Origin: Rodentibacter caecimuris
Lineage (GTDB): Bacteria > Pseudomonadota > Gammaproteobacteria > Enterobacterales > Pasteurellaceae
Reading direction: 5' to 3'
Assembly: GCF_001019715.1 (NCBI RefSeq)
Contig: NZ_BBXJ01000001.1
Span: 1,674,001-1,738,000 of the forward strand
Length of the DNA stretch: 64,000 nt
Below are positions 25,014 through 34,673 of this stretch, piece by piece. The notes under the pieces were generated by a model. That model was given only the letters and a program-made list of their open reading frames with translations, searched no databases and was not told where the DNA came from. The translations under genes and the position numbers were made by a program. Each line of letters begins with the position of its first letter. Position 1 is the first letter of the stretch.

Positions 25014-26315
25014 ATGGAATGGTCTAATATTATCGTACTCTGTTCAAGTTTCTTTGTGCTACTCTTCATTGGCGTACCTATTTCATTTTCAATTGGGATC
25101 GCATCACTTCTCACAATCATGCTTTCAATCCCATTTGATGCCGCCATTGCGGTAATTTCACAAAAAATGGCTTCAGGATTGGATAGCTTCTCATTACTTG
25201 CCATTCCCTTCTTTATTTTAGCCGGTAACATTATGAACCGTGGCGGTATCGCCATGCGCTTGATTGAATTTGCTAAAGTTATTGGCGGGCGTTTACCGGG
25301 TTCTTTAGCGCATGTAAACGTGTTAGCGAATATGATGTTCGGTTCTATTTCCGGTTCCGCAGTTGCCTCCGGTGCGGCAATGGGCGGAATTATGTCTCCG
25401 TTACAAAAGAAAGAAGGTTATGATCCTACCTTTTCCGCTGCGGTCAATATTGCCTCTTGTCCTACCGGATTACTTATCCCACCAAGCAATACGTTTATCG
25501 TTTATTCCTTAATTTCAGGCGGTACATCAATTGGCGCATTATTCCTTGCAGGTTATATTCCGGGAATTTTAATGGGCTTATCCATTATGCTGATTGTTGC
25601 TGTTATTGCAAAAAGAAGAAAATATCCTGTTTCCCCAAAGCCAACTCGTTCCGAAGCAGTAAAGAAAACGCTTGATGCCTTACCAAGTCTTGGCTTAATC
25701 ATCGTAATTATGGGTGGTATTATCGGCGGTATTTTTACTGCAACCGAAGCTTCTGCTTTTGCCGTGGTCTATACCTTAATTCTTGCGGTAGTGTTCTATC
25801 GTGAAGTCACTATTAAAGAATTACCAAAAATTATTTTAGATTCGGTTGTCACCACTGCAATTGTATTACTCTTGATTGGTACATCAATGGGGATGTCTTG
25901 GGCAATGGCGAACGCAGATATTCCTTACACCATTAGCGATGCCTTATTAAATATCTCCGATAACCCAATTATCATTCTGTTAATCATCAATATTATTCTT
26001 TTGATTGTGGGTGTATTTATGGATATGACGCCAGCACTACTTATCTTTACACCAATTTTTTTACCCATTGTGACTGAATTAGGCATGGATCCGGTTCATT
26101 TTGGTATCTTGATGGCATTCAATCTTTCCATTGGTATTTGTACACCACCGGTTGGTAGTGCTTTATTTATCGGATGTTCTGTCGGTGGTGTGAAAATTAA
26201 TCAAGTCATTAAACCATTACTTCCATTCTATATTGCTTTAATTTTTACACTCTTGTTGGTCACTTACGTTCCATCATTGAGTTTAGCATTACCAAAAATG
26301 TTATTAGGTTATTAA
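25014..26315 (+). CDS. TRAP transporter large membrane subunit (DctM type), cluster 2
   Basis: A 433-residue polytopic inner-membrane protein. Family blocks: FVLLFIGVPISFSIGIA at the start, MFGSISGSAVASGAAMG near residue 105, PPSNTFIVYSLISGGTS and TATEASAFAVVYTLIL. It is the transport subunit of the second TRAP system and is translationally close to dctQ (two-base gap). It is clearly paralogous to, but much diverged from, the DctM protein at 12975-14246. The GH31 gene follows after 21 bases. Confidence 0.93.
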   Translation: MEWSNIIVLCSSFFVLLFIGVPISFSIGIASLLTIMLSIPFDAAIAVISQKMASGLDSFSLLAIPFFILAGNIMNRGGIAMRLIEFAKVIGGRLPGSLAHVNVLANMMFGSISGSAVASGAAMGGIMSPLQKKEGYDPTFSAAVNIASCPTGLLIPPSNTFIVYSLISGGTSIGALFLAGYIPGILMGLSIMLIVAVIAKRRKYPVSPKPTRSEAVKKTLDALPSLGLIIVIMGGIIGGIFTATEASAFAVVYTLILAVVFYREVTIKELPKIILDSVVTTAIVLLLIGTSMGMSWAMANADIPYTISDALLNISDNPIIILLIINIILLIVGVFMDMTPALLIFTPIFLPIVTELGMDPVHFGILMAFNLSIGICTPPVGSALFIGCSVGGVKINQVIKPLLPFYIALIFTLLLVTYVPSLSLALPKMLLGY

Positions 26316-26336
26316 TTCATAGATGAGGAAAATAAG

Positions 26337-28709
26337 ATGAAAGCGGTTAAAAATTGGCAGTTTGTGGAAAATCATCATCGGATTGATATTGCCTGCGATC
26401 ATGGTTATCAGATGCATATTTTTGTATTAGAAAATGATCTGCTACGTGTTGCATTCACTAAAAATAATACTTTTACGGTACCTCACACTTGGGCAATTAC
26501 CCCTAATCAAGCCGATGTTGCTTGGCAAGGCAGAGACAAGTGGTCATTAGATGGTTTTTCTTGCCCTGATTATGAGATTAAGCAAACAGAAAAAACACTC
26601 GAAATTTCAACCGCACTTTTAAAAGTAACGGTGCACTACCCTCTTTATTTGGAATGGCAATATAAACAAGATGGGGAATGGAAACCACTATTTAGCGATA
26701 GAAAAACCGGCGCTTATTTAATGGGGATTTCAAATACTGAAGTTTCTCATTATTTACAACGCGATATGCGAGAGCATTATTATGGACTTGGTGAAAAAAC
26801 CGGTAATTTAAATCGTCATGGCCGTCGCTTTGAAATGCGTAATATTGATGCAATGGGCTATAACGCAGAATATACGGATCCGCTTTATAAGCATATTCCA
26901 TTCTATATCACACATGCACCGGAAGTCAGTTATGGCCTGTATTACGATAGCCTTGCACCTTGCTGGTTTATCTTAGGCAGTGAAATTGACAATTACCATA
27001 GTTACTATCGTCACTATAAAGCTGAAGATGGAGATCTAGATTACTACGTCATTCTTGGCCCCAAAGTACTTGATGTGACTAAAAAATATTGCAAGCTGAC
27101 AGGCGGTACTATCTTTGGCCCGAAATGGAGCTTAGGCTACAGTGGTTCAACGATGCACTATACCGATGCACCGAATGCACAAGAGCAACTCAAAAAGTTT
27201 GTGGATTTATGTGATGATCATGATATTCCTTGCGACTCATTCCAGCTATCTTCTGGCTACACATCCATTAATGGAAAACGTTATGTTTTCAACTGGAATT
27301 ATGACAAAGTTCCAACCCCAAAAGAAATGACAAAACATTTCCATGATGCGGGTATGAAATTAGCAGCCAATATTAAACCTTGTTTACTACAAGATCATCC
27401 GCGTTATCAAGAAGTCGAAAAACTTGGCTTATTCATTAAAGATTCTGAATCAGATACCCCTGAAAGATCGATGTTTTGGGATGACGAAGGATCTCATCTC
27501 GATTTTACAAATATGGATACCGTAAATTGGTGGAAAGCGAATGTAAAGCAACAATTATTGGATTACGGCATTAATTCTACGTGGAATGACAATAATGAAT
27601 TTGAAGTGTGGGATAACTACGCTAAGTGTCATTATTTTGGTACAGGTATGCCAATAAAATTGTTACGCCCGTTACAACCACTCTTGATGATGAAATCATC
27701 TTACGAAGCTCAATTAGAACATGCGCCAAATAAACGCCCTTATTTAATATCCCGTTCCGGCTCACCGGGAATGAACCGTTACGTTCAAACATGGTCAGGT
27801 GATAACCGCACAAATTGGAATACGCTGCGTTATAACATAAAAATGGGACTGGGAATGAGTCTTTCCGGTCTTTATAACATAGGACATGACGTGGGCGGTT
27901 TCTCCGGTAATAAGCCGGATCCTGAATTATTTGTTCGTTGGGTTCAAAATGGTGTAATGCATCCAAGATTTACGATTCACTCTTGGAATGATGATAAAAC
28001 GGTGAATGAACCATGGATGTATCCTGAAATGACAAATATCATTCGTGATGCTATCCAATTACGTTATTCTTTAATGCCTTATTTGTACAATGCGTTGTGG
28101 AAAGCACATCATGATTATGAACCAATGTTACGTCCAACATTTCTTGACCATGAGCATGATATAAATACCTTTGAAGAAAATGATGATTATCTGTTTGATG
28201 AAGATTTATTAGTTGCGTCTGTCGTTGAACCGAATCAAAGAAAACGCGATGTTTATCTTCCACAAAATTTTACCGGCTGGTATGACTTTTACACATACAA
28301 ATGGTTTAATGGCGGCGAAAAGATCACAGTTGATGCGCCATTAGAAAAAATCCCATTATTTTTAAGAGCGGGAAGTATTATTCCAATGGCAAGAAAAGGG
28401 CACAAAAATACATTATCCGATGATTATCGAGAATTATTAATTATGCCTTTTATTAATCAAGGAGAGAGAAATATCACCCTTTTTGATGATGATGGTGAAA
28501 GTTTCGATTATTTACAAGGTAAATTCTTGAAACTGGATATTCATCTAAAATGTACTAGCCAAACAATAGAACTCACTGTAGAGAAATGCGGCGATTATTT
28601 ACCACAATATCATGAGATTAATTTTCGTCTTCCTGAAAAAGAAAATCGAAAACTCATCATTAATGGTAAGGTAATCAATCCAAACTACAAATTGAGTTTA
28701 TTAAATTAA
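26337..28709 (+). CDS. Glycoside hydrolase family 31 enzyme
   Basis: A 790-residue cytoplasmic retaining alpha-glycosidase; no signal peptide. The beta-sandwich N domain is followed by the barrel, with the nucleophile D418 in STWNDNNEFE and the acid/base D489 in WSGDNRTNW. The segments ISRSGSPGMNRY, GHDVGGFSG and PRFTIHSWN are GH31 hallmarks. Family members hydrolyse alpha-glucosides, alpha-xylosides, sulfoquinovosides and others, so the substrate cannot be fixed. Because it lies between TRAP permease genes and uxuR-uxuA, I infer that it releases a uronate, or a sugar joined to one, from an imported glycoside. The next gene starts 15 bases later. Confidence 0.9.
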   Translation: MKAVKNWQFVENHHRIDIACDHGYQMHIFVLENDLLRVAFTKNNTFTVPHTWAITPNQADVAWQGRDKWSLDGFSCPDYEIKQTEKTLEISTALLKVTVHYPLYLEWQYKQDGEWKPLFSDRKTGAYLMGISNTEVSHYLQRDMREHYYGLGEKTGNLNRHGRRFEMRNIDAMGYNAEYTDPLYKHIPFYITHAPEVSYGLYYDSLAPCWFILGSEIDNYHSYYRHYKAEDGDLDYYVILGPKVLDVTKKYCKLTGGTIFGPKWSLGYSGSTMHYTDAPNAQEQLKKFVDLCDDHDIPCDSFQLSSGYTSINGKRYVFNWNYDKVPTPKEMTKHFHDAGMKLAANIKPCLLQDHPRYQEVEKLGLFIKDSESDTPERSMFWDDEGSHLDFTNMDTVNWWKANVKQQLLDYGINSTWNDNNEFEVWDNYAKCHYFGTGMPIKLLRPLQPLLMMKSSYEAQLEHAPNKRPYLISRSGSPGMNRYVQTWSGDNRTNWNTLRYNIKMGLGMSLSGLYNIGHDVGGFSGNKPDPELFVRWVQNGVMHPRFTIHSWNDDKTVNEPWMYPEMTNIIRDAIQLRYSLMPYLYNALWKAHHDYEPMLRPTFLDHEHDINTFEENDDYLFDEDLLVASVVEPNQRKRDVYLPQNFTGWYDFYTYKWFNGGEKITVDAPLEKIPLFLRAGSIIPMARKGHKNTLSDDYRELLIMPFINQGERNITLFDDDGESFDYLQGKFLKLDIHLKCTSQTIELTVEKCGDYLPQYHEINFRLPEKENRKLIINGKVINPNYKLSLLN

Positions 28710-28724
28710 TATTAGGAAAAAATC

Positions 28725-29480
28725 ATGAACATCAATGACTTACGCTCCTATAAAAAAATAGGCAATGAACTGAAAGAACAGCTAAATAATCACCAGTATC
28801 AAATCGGCGATAAATTACCTGCCGAACGTGATTTAGCCGATTATTTTGATGTAAGCCGCACAGTTATTCGAGAAGCCATCATTATGCTTGAGTTAGAGAA
28901 TCTTGTTGAAGTTCGTAAAGGTTCCGGTGTCTATGTGATTGCCTTGCCACAACGAACAGCAAGCAATGATGACTTTTTAGATAAGGTTGATGTCGGGCCT
29001 TTTGAACTTTTACAAGCCCGCCAGTTATTAGAAAGTAGTATTGCCGAATTTGCCGCATTACAAGTGACACGAGCCGATATTACTAAACTAAAAGATATTC
29101 TAGCGAGAGAACGAAGCACCCTTGAAAAGGGGGATGAAGATTATGTCGCAGACGAAGATTTTCATCGCACCATCGCAGAAATTACGCAAAATGAAGTCAT
29201 CTTACAAATGCAAAAAGCATTATGGGACCTTCGTACCAATAGCCAAATGTGGAAAGGACTTCATCTTCACATTCCAAATCAAAGCTATCGTCATCTTTGG
29301 TTGCAAGATCACGAAAATATTATTACCGCTTTGCAGAGAAAAGATCCTGCAATGGCAAAAAAAGCAATGTGGCAACATTTAGAAAACGTTAAACAAAAAC
29401 TTTTTGAGTTATCGGATGTCGATGACCCGAATTTTGACGGTTATTTATTTAATATGAGTCCGATTGTTGTCGATCGTTAA
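28725..29480 (+). CDS. uxuR: FadR-type GntR regulator UxuR, copy 2
   Basis: A 251-residue paralogue of the regulator at 16990. The winged helix (YQIGDKLPAERDLADYFDVS, RTVIREAIIMLELE, KGSGVYVI) covers residues 10-75 and the FCD domain carries the same LLQARQLLESSIAEFAA core, while linker and effector-domain residues differ widely. Conservation of the recognition region fits the shared operator type in the two control regions. It is the fourth gene of the dctQ-dctM-GH31-uxuR-uxuA operon, so it would be produced with the enzymes it controls. Confidence 0.92.
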   Translation: MNINDLRSYKKIGNELKEQLNNHQYQIGDKLPAERDLADYFDVSRTVIREAIIMLELENLVEVRKGSGVYVIALPQRTASNDDFLDKVDVGPFELLQARQLLESSIAEFAALQVTRADITKLKDILARERSTLEKGDEDYVADEDFHRTIAEITQNEVILQMQKALWDLRTNSQMWKGLHLHIPNQSYRHLWLQDHENIITALQRKDPAMAKKAMWQHLENVKQKLFELSDVDDPNFDGYLFNMSPIVVDR

Positions 29481-29501
29481 AAATATAAGAGGAGTTTAAA
29501 A

Positions 29502-30686
29502 ATGGAACAAACATGGCGTTGGTATGGCCCCAAAGATCCGGTTTCTTTATCCGATATTCGTCAGGCCGGGGCGACCGGTATTGTGACCGCTCTTCACCAT
29601 ATTCCCAACGGAGAGGTGTGGTGTATTGAAGAAATTGAAAAGCGGAAAGCCGAAGTGGAAAATGCCGGCCTCACTTGGTCTGTCGTGGAGAGTGTGCCGG
29701 TTCATGAAGAAATTAAAACACAAACCGGCAATTATCAAAAATGGATTGATAACTACAAACAAACGCTGCGCAACTTAGCACAATGCGGTATTGACACTGT
29801 TTGCTACAATTTTATGCCCGTTTTAGACTGGACACGCACCGATTTAGCCTATGAATTGCCAGACGGTTCTAAAGCATTACGTTTTGATCATATTGCTTTC
29901 GCCGCATTTGAACTTCATATTTTAAAACGCCCGGGCGCAGAACAAATTTATAATCAAGAAGAACAAGCGGCTGCGAAACGCTATTATGACAAGATGTCTG
30001 CGCAAGATATCGAGCAATTAACACGTAATATTATCGCCGGCTTACCGGGTGCGGAAGAAGGCTATACGCTTGATGAATTTCAAGCTCAATTAGATCGTTA
30101 TAACGCGATTTCACCTGAAACGTTCCGCACCCATTTGGCTTATTTCTTAAATGAAATTATGCCGGTTGCACAAGAGGTCGGCATTAAAATGGCCATTCAT
30201 CCTGACGATCCGCCACGCCCGATTTTAGGGTTACCGCGTATTGTCTCGACCATTGAAGATATGCAGTGGTTTGTGGAAACCCAACCGTTACCGGCAAACG
30301 GGTTTACCATGTGTACCGGCTCTTATGGCGTGCGATCTGACAATGATTTAGTAAAAATGACCGAGCAATTTGCCGATAGAATTTACTTCGCCCATTTACG
30401 TTCAACCCAACGTGAAGACAATCCTTTTAGTTTCCATGAAGCGGCGCACTTAGAAGGCGATGTGGATATGTTTAATGTGGTAAAAGCATTACTCACTGAA
30501 GAATATCGCCGCTTAAATCATGGTGAAACCCGTTTAATCCCAATGCGTCCGGATCACGGCCATCAGATGTTAGATGATTTACATAAAAAAACCAACCCGG
30601 GGTATTCCGCCATTGGACGATTAAAAGGTTTAGCCGAATTTCGTGGGTTAGAAATGGCGTTAAAGAAAGTGTATTTTAATAAATAG
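29502..30686 (+). CDS. uxuA: Mannonate dehydratase, copy 2
   Basis: A 394-residue UxuA with the same active-site segments as copy 1 ([40 protein letters not shown]). It differs from copy 1 at eight residues: S22A, a Lys/Thr, a Val/Met, two Asn/Asp, a Thr/Ala and the last two positions. The high identity begins at the shared ribosome site GGAGTTTAAAA and ends at the stop codon. It is the last gene of the cluster 2 plus-strand operon. Either copy should suffice for the pathway. Confidence 0.95.
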   Translation: MEQTWRWYGPKDPVSLSDIRQAGATGIVTALHHIPNGEVWCIEEIEKRKAEVENAGLTWSVVESVPVHEEIKTQTGNYQKWIDNYKQTLRNLAQCGIDTVCYNFMPVLDWTRTDLAYELPDGSKALRFDHIAFAAFELHILKRPGAEQIYNQEEQAAAKRYYDKMSAQDIEQLTRNIIAGLPGAEEGYTLDEFQAQLDRYNAISPETFRTHLAYFLNEIMPVAQEVGIKMAIHPDDPPRPILGLPRIVSTIEDMQWFVETQPLPANGFTMCTGSYGVRSDNDLVKMTEQFADRIYFAHLRSTQREDNPFSFHEAAHLEGDVDMFNVVKALLTEEYRRLNHGETRLIPMRPDHGHQMLDDLHKKTNPGYSAIGRLKGLAEFRGLEMALKKVYFNK

Positions 30687-30710
30687 CACTTTTCTATTAA
30701 GGAATAACCA

Positions 30711-30797
30711 ATGAAAAGCGTTGATCATTCTAACATTATTACCTTTCACTTTTTTCAAAAAGACATAATAAAAGATAACTATGCTTCTAATGTTTGA
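30711..30797 (+). CDS. Possible 28-residue ORF or gene remnant after uxuA copy 2
   Basis: An ATG preceded by AAGGAATAACC opens a frame that starts MKSVDHSNIITFHFFQKD and stops after 28 codons. The good ribosome site suggests the start of a former gene, now truncated, rather than chance, but I recognise no family. Confidence 0.3.
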   Translation: MKSVDHSNIITFHFFQKDIIKDNYASNV

Positions 30798-30829
30798 ACA
30801 ATTCTAATTTATGGGTCTAAATAAAAAGG

Positions 30830-30860
30830 AAATCAGCACTTCAATCAAGTGCTGATTTAT
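30830..30860 (+). terminator. Hairpin between uxuA copy 2 and the DMT permease
   Basis: A perfect 12-bp stem AAATCAGCACTT/AAGTGCTGATTT with a five-base loop, placed ten bases before the next ATG. It probably ends the uxu operon; the short T stretch is weak, so it could also be a leader hairpin of the next gene. Confidence 0.55.
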
Positions 30861-30868
30861 CTAGTGAG

Positions 30869-31732
30869 ATGAAAAAATACACTGGCGAAATGCTTCTCTT
30901 GATTGTGACATTTATTGCTGCATCAGGTTGGTTCTTTTCTAAATATTCTTTAGAAGATATGCCAACAATGGGATTTATTGGTTTAAGATTTAGCTTAGCG
31001 GCTCTCATCTTTCTTCCTTTTTCCTTTCACGCAATAAAATCTCTTGGAAGATCACAACAATTAAAAGCGAGTTCTGTTGGACTTGCTTATATCGTCACGA
31101 TGATTTTATGGATTAGTGGATTAATTTATAGCGAAGACTTAGGTGAAAGTGCATTTATTTATAGCTTGTCAATGCTTATAGCACCGCTAACCTCTTGGCT
31201 TTTATTTAAACATCAGCCTAAAATAACATTTTGGTTTGCTTTACCTATAGCTACATTAGGATTATATTTCTTATCAATTAAACAAGGATTTATACATTTC
31301 TCCCTGAGCAATATCTTGTTTTTATTTAGTTCGATAAGTGCGGCACTTTATTTTGTATTAAATAATCAATATGCGAAAGAAGTTGATTCGCTGCCTCTCA
31401 CAACAATACAACTAGGTATTGTAGGCATATCTGCCAGTATTTATTCTTTATTATTTGAACAATGGCTTCCCCCTCCAACTGAAACATGGTTTTGGTTCTT
31501 AGCTAGCGTTCTAGTCGCTACAAATATTCGCGTACTATTACAAACAGTTGCTCAAAGAAGATGTCATGTCAATACTGCTGCAATTATTATGTTATTAGAA
31601 CCAGTATGGACATTGATATTAGGTTGGCTAGTATTAAAAGAAAATATTTTCCCCACAAAAATAATCGGATGTTTATTAATTTTTTCTGCGATATTTATTT
31701 ACAGATTTAATGCTAAAAAAGAGCGGTCATAA
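30869..31732 (+). CDS. DMT-superfamily (EamA) permease
   Basis: A 287-residue inner-membrane protein with ten predicted helices arranged as two EamA repeats, for example GFIGLRFSLAALIFLPFSF in the first and LEPVWTLILGWLVLKENIFP in the second. Such proteins export or import metabolites; the substrate cannot be told from sequence. The start is the ATG at 30869, with only a weak GTGAG before it. The stop codon lies inside the terminator it shares with pheA. The gene follows the uronate operon but has no visible functional link to it. Confidence 0.85.
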   Translation: MKKYTGEMLLLIVTFIAASGWFFSKYSLEDMPTMGFIGLRFSLAALIFLPFSFHAIKSLGRSQQLKASSVGLAYIVTMILWISGLIYSEDLGESAFIYSLSMLIAPLTSWLLFKHQPKITFWFALPIATLGLYFLSIKQGFIHFSLSNILFLFSSISAALYFVLNNQYAKEVDSLPLTTIQLGIVGISASIYSLLFEQWLPPPTETWFWFLASVLVATNIRVLLQTVAQRRCHVNTAAIIMLLEPVWTLILGWLVLKENIFPTKIIGCLLIFSAIFIYRFNAKKERS

Positions 31733-31761
31733 AAACACTGATTTTTACGACCGCTCTTTTT
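31717..31761. terminator. Bidirectional terminator between the DMT permease gene and pheA
   Basis: AAAAGAGCGGTC and its exact inverse GACCGCTCTTTT lie 20 bases apart, with T-runs on both strands. The arms are variants of the uptake signal (GAGCGGT). It serves two convergent genes and overlaps the end of the permease gene. Confidence 0.8.
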
Positions 31762-31762
31762 G

Positions 31763-32920
31763 TTAGATATTGGCAGGTTTTACAATCTCACTTGGATAGC
31801 AACCTAAAATTTTTAAGTAATTACTATGTTTTTTCAACTCTTCCAAAGCTTCTTGAGTATCCGGATGATGAATATTCGCTTCAATTTCCAAATAAAACAT
31901 TTCTTCCCAAGGTTTACCGTAAATAGGGCGAGACTCAAGCTTCGTCATATTAATTTGATATTTTTTAAATATCAAAAGTGCATCAGCCAAAGAACCGGCT
32001 TGTTGTGGTGTGGTCATCAACAATAAAGTTTTAGTGTGAATTTGCGGGGAAACTTTATGCGCCTCTCTTGATACTACAATAAAACGGGTAATGTTGTTTT
32101 CTTGATTCGCAACATTCGTTTTTAATACGCTTAAGCCATATAGTTTTCCACCATCTTCATTACCTAATGCAGCAATATTTGGCTTATTCAAACTTGATAC
32201 CAACTGCATAGCATGTGAACTGCTTTCACAATATTCAATATGAACTCGATCTAAGCTATGAATAAATTGGCTGCATTGCTGAATCACTTGCGGATGGCTA
32301 TATAAAGTATCAATTTGGCTCAAATTCGTCGTCTCACTAACTAAAACACAGTGTTTAATCGGGTAAGCAAGCTCGCCAACGAGGAATAAATCCGTATGTT
32401 GAAGCAAATCATAGACCTCATTGATAGCTCCTGAGGTCGTATTTTCTAAGGGAAGAATACCAACATCCGCTTCGCCATTTTTCACTTTTTCAAATACTTG
32501 CTCAAAGGATTGGCAACCGAGTTCGATAAACTGCTTTTGATAACGTGCAGCATAATTACGTGCGGCTAAATTAGAATAAGATCCCCGTTTCCCCAAAAAA
32601 GCGATATGCAAATTTTGGCTACGTTGCTCATTCAATCTATTTTGTAAATAGACTTGCTGAGTTAATACGGAATCCTCAATAATCTTTTGGAAAATTGAGG
32701 TGATATATTGTGGTTCAAGCTGATAATTTCCATTCTCTGCAAATTGTATAAGCTCTTGTAAAAGCTGTTGCTCCCGTTCCTCATCACGCAAAGCTTTTTG
32801 GCTTATTTCCTTACTTCTTGCCACATCAAAAGCCAAACGATGACGTTCGGAAAGCAACTTCAAAAGATTTCGATCTATTTGTGTAATTTGCTGTCTTATT
32901 TCAGACAATTCTAAAGCCAT
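31763..32920 (-). CDS. pheA: Bifunctional chorismate mutase/prephenate dehydratase
   Basis: A 385-residue P-protein of phenylalanine synthesis. Residues 1-90 are the AroQ chorismate mutase ([33 protein letters not shown]); the prephenate dehydratase domain follows from [17 protein letters not shown] through [17 protein letters not shown]; the C-terminal ACT domain includes [15 protein letters not shown], the Phe feedback site. The domain order and length match E. coli. It starts eight bases after ushA on the same strand, so no leader peptide attenuator can be placed directly in front of it. lpxC lies beyond ushA, reminiscent of the H. influenzae lpxC-pheA order. Confidence 0.96.
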   Translation of the reverse strand: MALELSEIRQQITQIDRNLLKLLSERHRLAFDVARSKEISQKALRDEEREQQLLQELIQFAENGNYQLEPQYITSIFQKIIEDSVLTQQVYLQNRLNEQRSQNLHIAFLGKRGSYSNLAARNYAARYQKQFIELGCQSFEQVFEKVKNGEADVGILPLENTTSGAINEVYDLLQHTDLFLVGELAYPIKHCVLVSETTNLSQIDTLYSHPQVIQQCSQFIHSLDRVHIEYCESSSHAMQLVSSLNKPNIAALGNEDGGKLYGLSVLKTNVANQENNITRFIVVSREAHKVSPQIHTKTLLLMTTPQQAGSLADALLIFKKYQINMTKLESRPIYGKPWEEMFYLEIEANIHHPDTQEALEELKKHSNYLKILGCYPSEIVKPANI

Positions 32921-32928
32921 AATTATCC

Positions 32929-34578
32929 CTATTTAAAAATCACTGCGTCTTTTGGATCATATTTTGATGCATCAAGTGGAATTTTTTGTGAATTTTTCCA
33001 AATATATTTAGCGAGCACTTCAGCATCAATAAACCCCGTATTTAAGAAAGTAGGATTTTTAGTAACAACAGGATAACCATCGCCGCCTGCTGCATTATAA
33101 CTAGGTAAAGAAACCCGATAAATTTTCGATAAATCCAGTGATTTACCTTGAATTTTCACGTTTTCCACTTTTTGAGCAGCTTTATTTACCACCATAGAAA
33201 TACCGGAATATTGTGCATAAGCGCCGGAATCAACCTCTTTTAATGCAACTACATTTAAATAATCAAGTAATTCCTTACCAGTTAAATCCACATAACTTAC
33301 AATATTACCAAACGGATGCACTTTTAAAATATCACGATAAGTGACTTTACCCGCTTGGATAGAATCTCGGATACCGCCTGAATTCATAATGCCAATATCT
33401 GCACCAGCACGTTCTCTCTGTGCTTCTGCAATTAAATGACCAAGGTTAGTTTGTTTAAAACGAATAACATTACGATCCCCTTCTAATTTGCCTTTTAACT
33501 CCCCAAGCTCGCGTCCTAGTAATTCATCCCCTTTATTTTGATAGCTTTTTAACAATTTTTCTATTTCAGGATCTTGAGGAATGACTTCACCATAATTAAT
33601 GTATTCGGTTTTGCCATCTTCTTTTGTTACTTTCTTCTTCAAATTCACCGGAATTAATTCATAATTGGCAAGTTTTAATTCACCATTTTTAAACTCAAAA
33701 TCCGCACGTCCGACATATTTACCCCATTCATAAGCTTGCATAATCCAAGTACCGTTTTGATAATCCGGTTTGCAAGATTGTGTTGGTTTATAATCCTTAA
33801 TCCATACGCCTTTTTCATCCACACAAACAGGATCGTGGCTATGTCCGCCAACTATCATATCAAATGCACCTTTATCTAAATTACGTGCAAGCGATACATC
33901 ACCCGGTGCATTCGATCCGTGTTGTGCATCGTAATAATAGCCCATGTGGGTGAGTGCAATTTTTACATCCGGTTTTTCATTTTCAGTCAGTGTTTTTAAG
34001 GTTTCTTTTGCCGTTTCTGTCGGATCTTTAAAGATAACATTGCCGGTATATTCAGGATTACCGAGTTTTGCCGTATCTTCTGTGGTTAAACCAACAACGG
34101 CAACTTTTAATCCCAGTTTGTCTAAAACGATATAAGGTTTAACAAGCGGTTGATTCGTTTTCTTGTTGAACACATTTGCAGATAAGAAAGGGAAAGTTGC
34201 CCAAGATTCTTGCATTGCAAGCATTTGCAATGGATTGTCAAACTCGTGATTGCCCAATACCGTTGCTTCATAGCCCATTGCATTCATTGCTTGGATATCC
34301 GGTTCGGCATTTTGCATATCCGATTCAGGCACACCGGTATTAAAATCACCCGCATTTAATAAAATAACCGAACCACCTTTTTTCTCTACCTCAGCTTTCA
34401 CTCGATTAATAATTGTTTTTTGTGCAGGAAAACCATATTCGCCTTTATTATTCGGCCAAAAATGCCCATGGGTATCATTAGTGTGAAGAAGTGTGAAGTG
34501 GTAGGTTTTATCCTGCTCGTATGCCATTACAGCAGACGTTGCAAGAGCTAAAGGCAAAACTGTGAATAACTTTTTCAT
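32929..34578 (-). CDS. ushA: Periplasmic 5'-nucleotidase/UDP-sugar hydrolase
   Basis: A 549-residue exported enzyme, one residue shorter than E. coli UshA and closely similar along its whole length. The signal peptide ends at VMAYEQ near residue 19. The two-metal phosphoesterase domain has [31 protein letters not shown] and [10 protein letters not shown]; the C-terminal nucleotide-binding domain has NSGGIRDS and NAAGGDGYP. It dephosphorylates external nucleotides and UDP-sugars so nucleosides can be taken up. It is not the NadN form, judged by the length and the UshA-like sequence. Confidence 0.95.
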   Translation of the reverse strand: MKKLFTVLPLALATSAVMAYEQDKTYHFTLLHTNDTHGHFWPNNKGEYGFPAQKTIINRVKAEVEKKGGSVILLNAGDFNTGVPESDMQNAEPDIQAMNAMGYEATVLGNHEFDNPLQMLAMQESWATFPFLSANVFNKKTNQPLVKPYIVLDKLGLKVAVVGLTTEDTAKLGNPEYTGNVIFKDPTETAKETLKTLTENEKPDVKIALTHMGYYYDAQHGSNAPGDVSLARNLDKGAFDMIVGGHSHDPVCVDEKGVWIKDYKPTQSCKPDYQNGTWIMQAYEWGKYVGRADFEFKNGELKLANYELIPVNLKKKVTKEDGKTEYINYGEVIPQDPEIEKLLKSYQNKGDELLGRELGELKGKLEGDRNVIRFKQTNLGHLIAEAQRERAGADIGIMNSGGIRDSIQAGKVTYRDILKVHPFGNIVSYVDLTGKELLDYLNVVALKEVDSGAYAQYSGISMVVNKAAQKVENVKIQGKSLDLSKIYRVSLPSYNAAGGDGYPVVTKNPTFLNTGFIDAEVLAKYIWKNSQKIPLDASKYDPKDAVIFK

Positions 34579-34624
34579 GAAAACTCATCCTAAATTAACC
34601 GCTCTTTCTAGAGCGAATAAAATA

Positions 34625-34661
34625 AAAAAGCTATACTTCTTTTAGGGAAATATAGCTTTTT
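34625..34661 (-). terminator. Terminator of the dcw-lpxC cluster
   Basis: A perfect 11-bp stem, AAAAAGCTATA against TATAGCTTTTT, with a 15-base loop, followed on the minus strand by T's. It lies 12 bases after the lpxC stop and ends the long minus-strand cluster. Confidence 0.85.
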
Positions 34662-34673
34662 AACCAACAATAA

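Noticed and set aside
12660-30686. Genomic island with integrase or att sites
   Set aside because: No integrase, tRNA target or flanking direct repeats were seen; the region is better described as a duplicated metabolic cluster.
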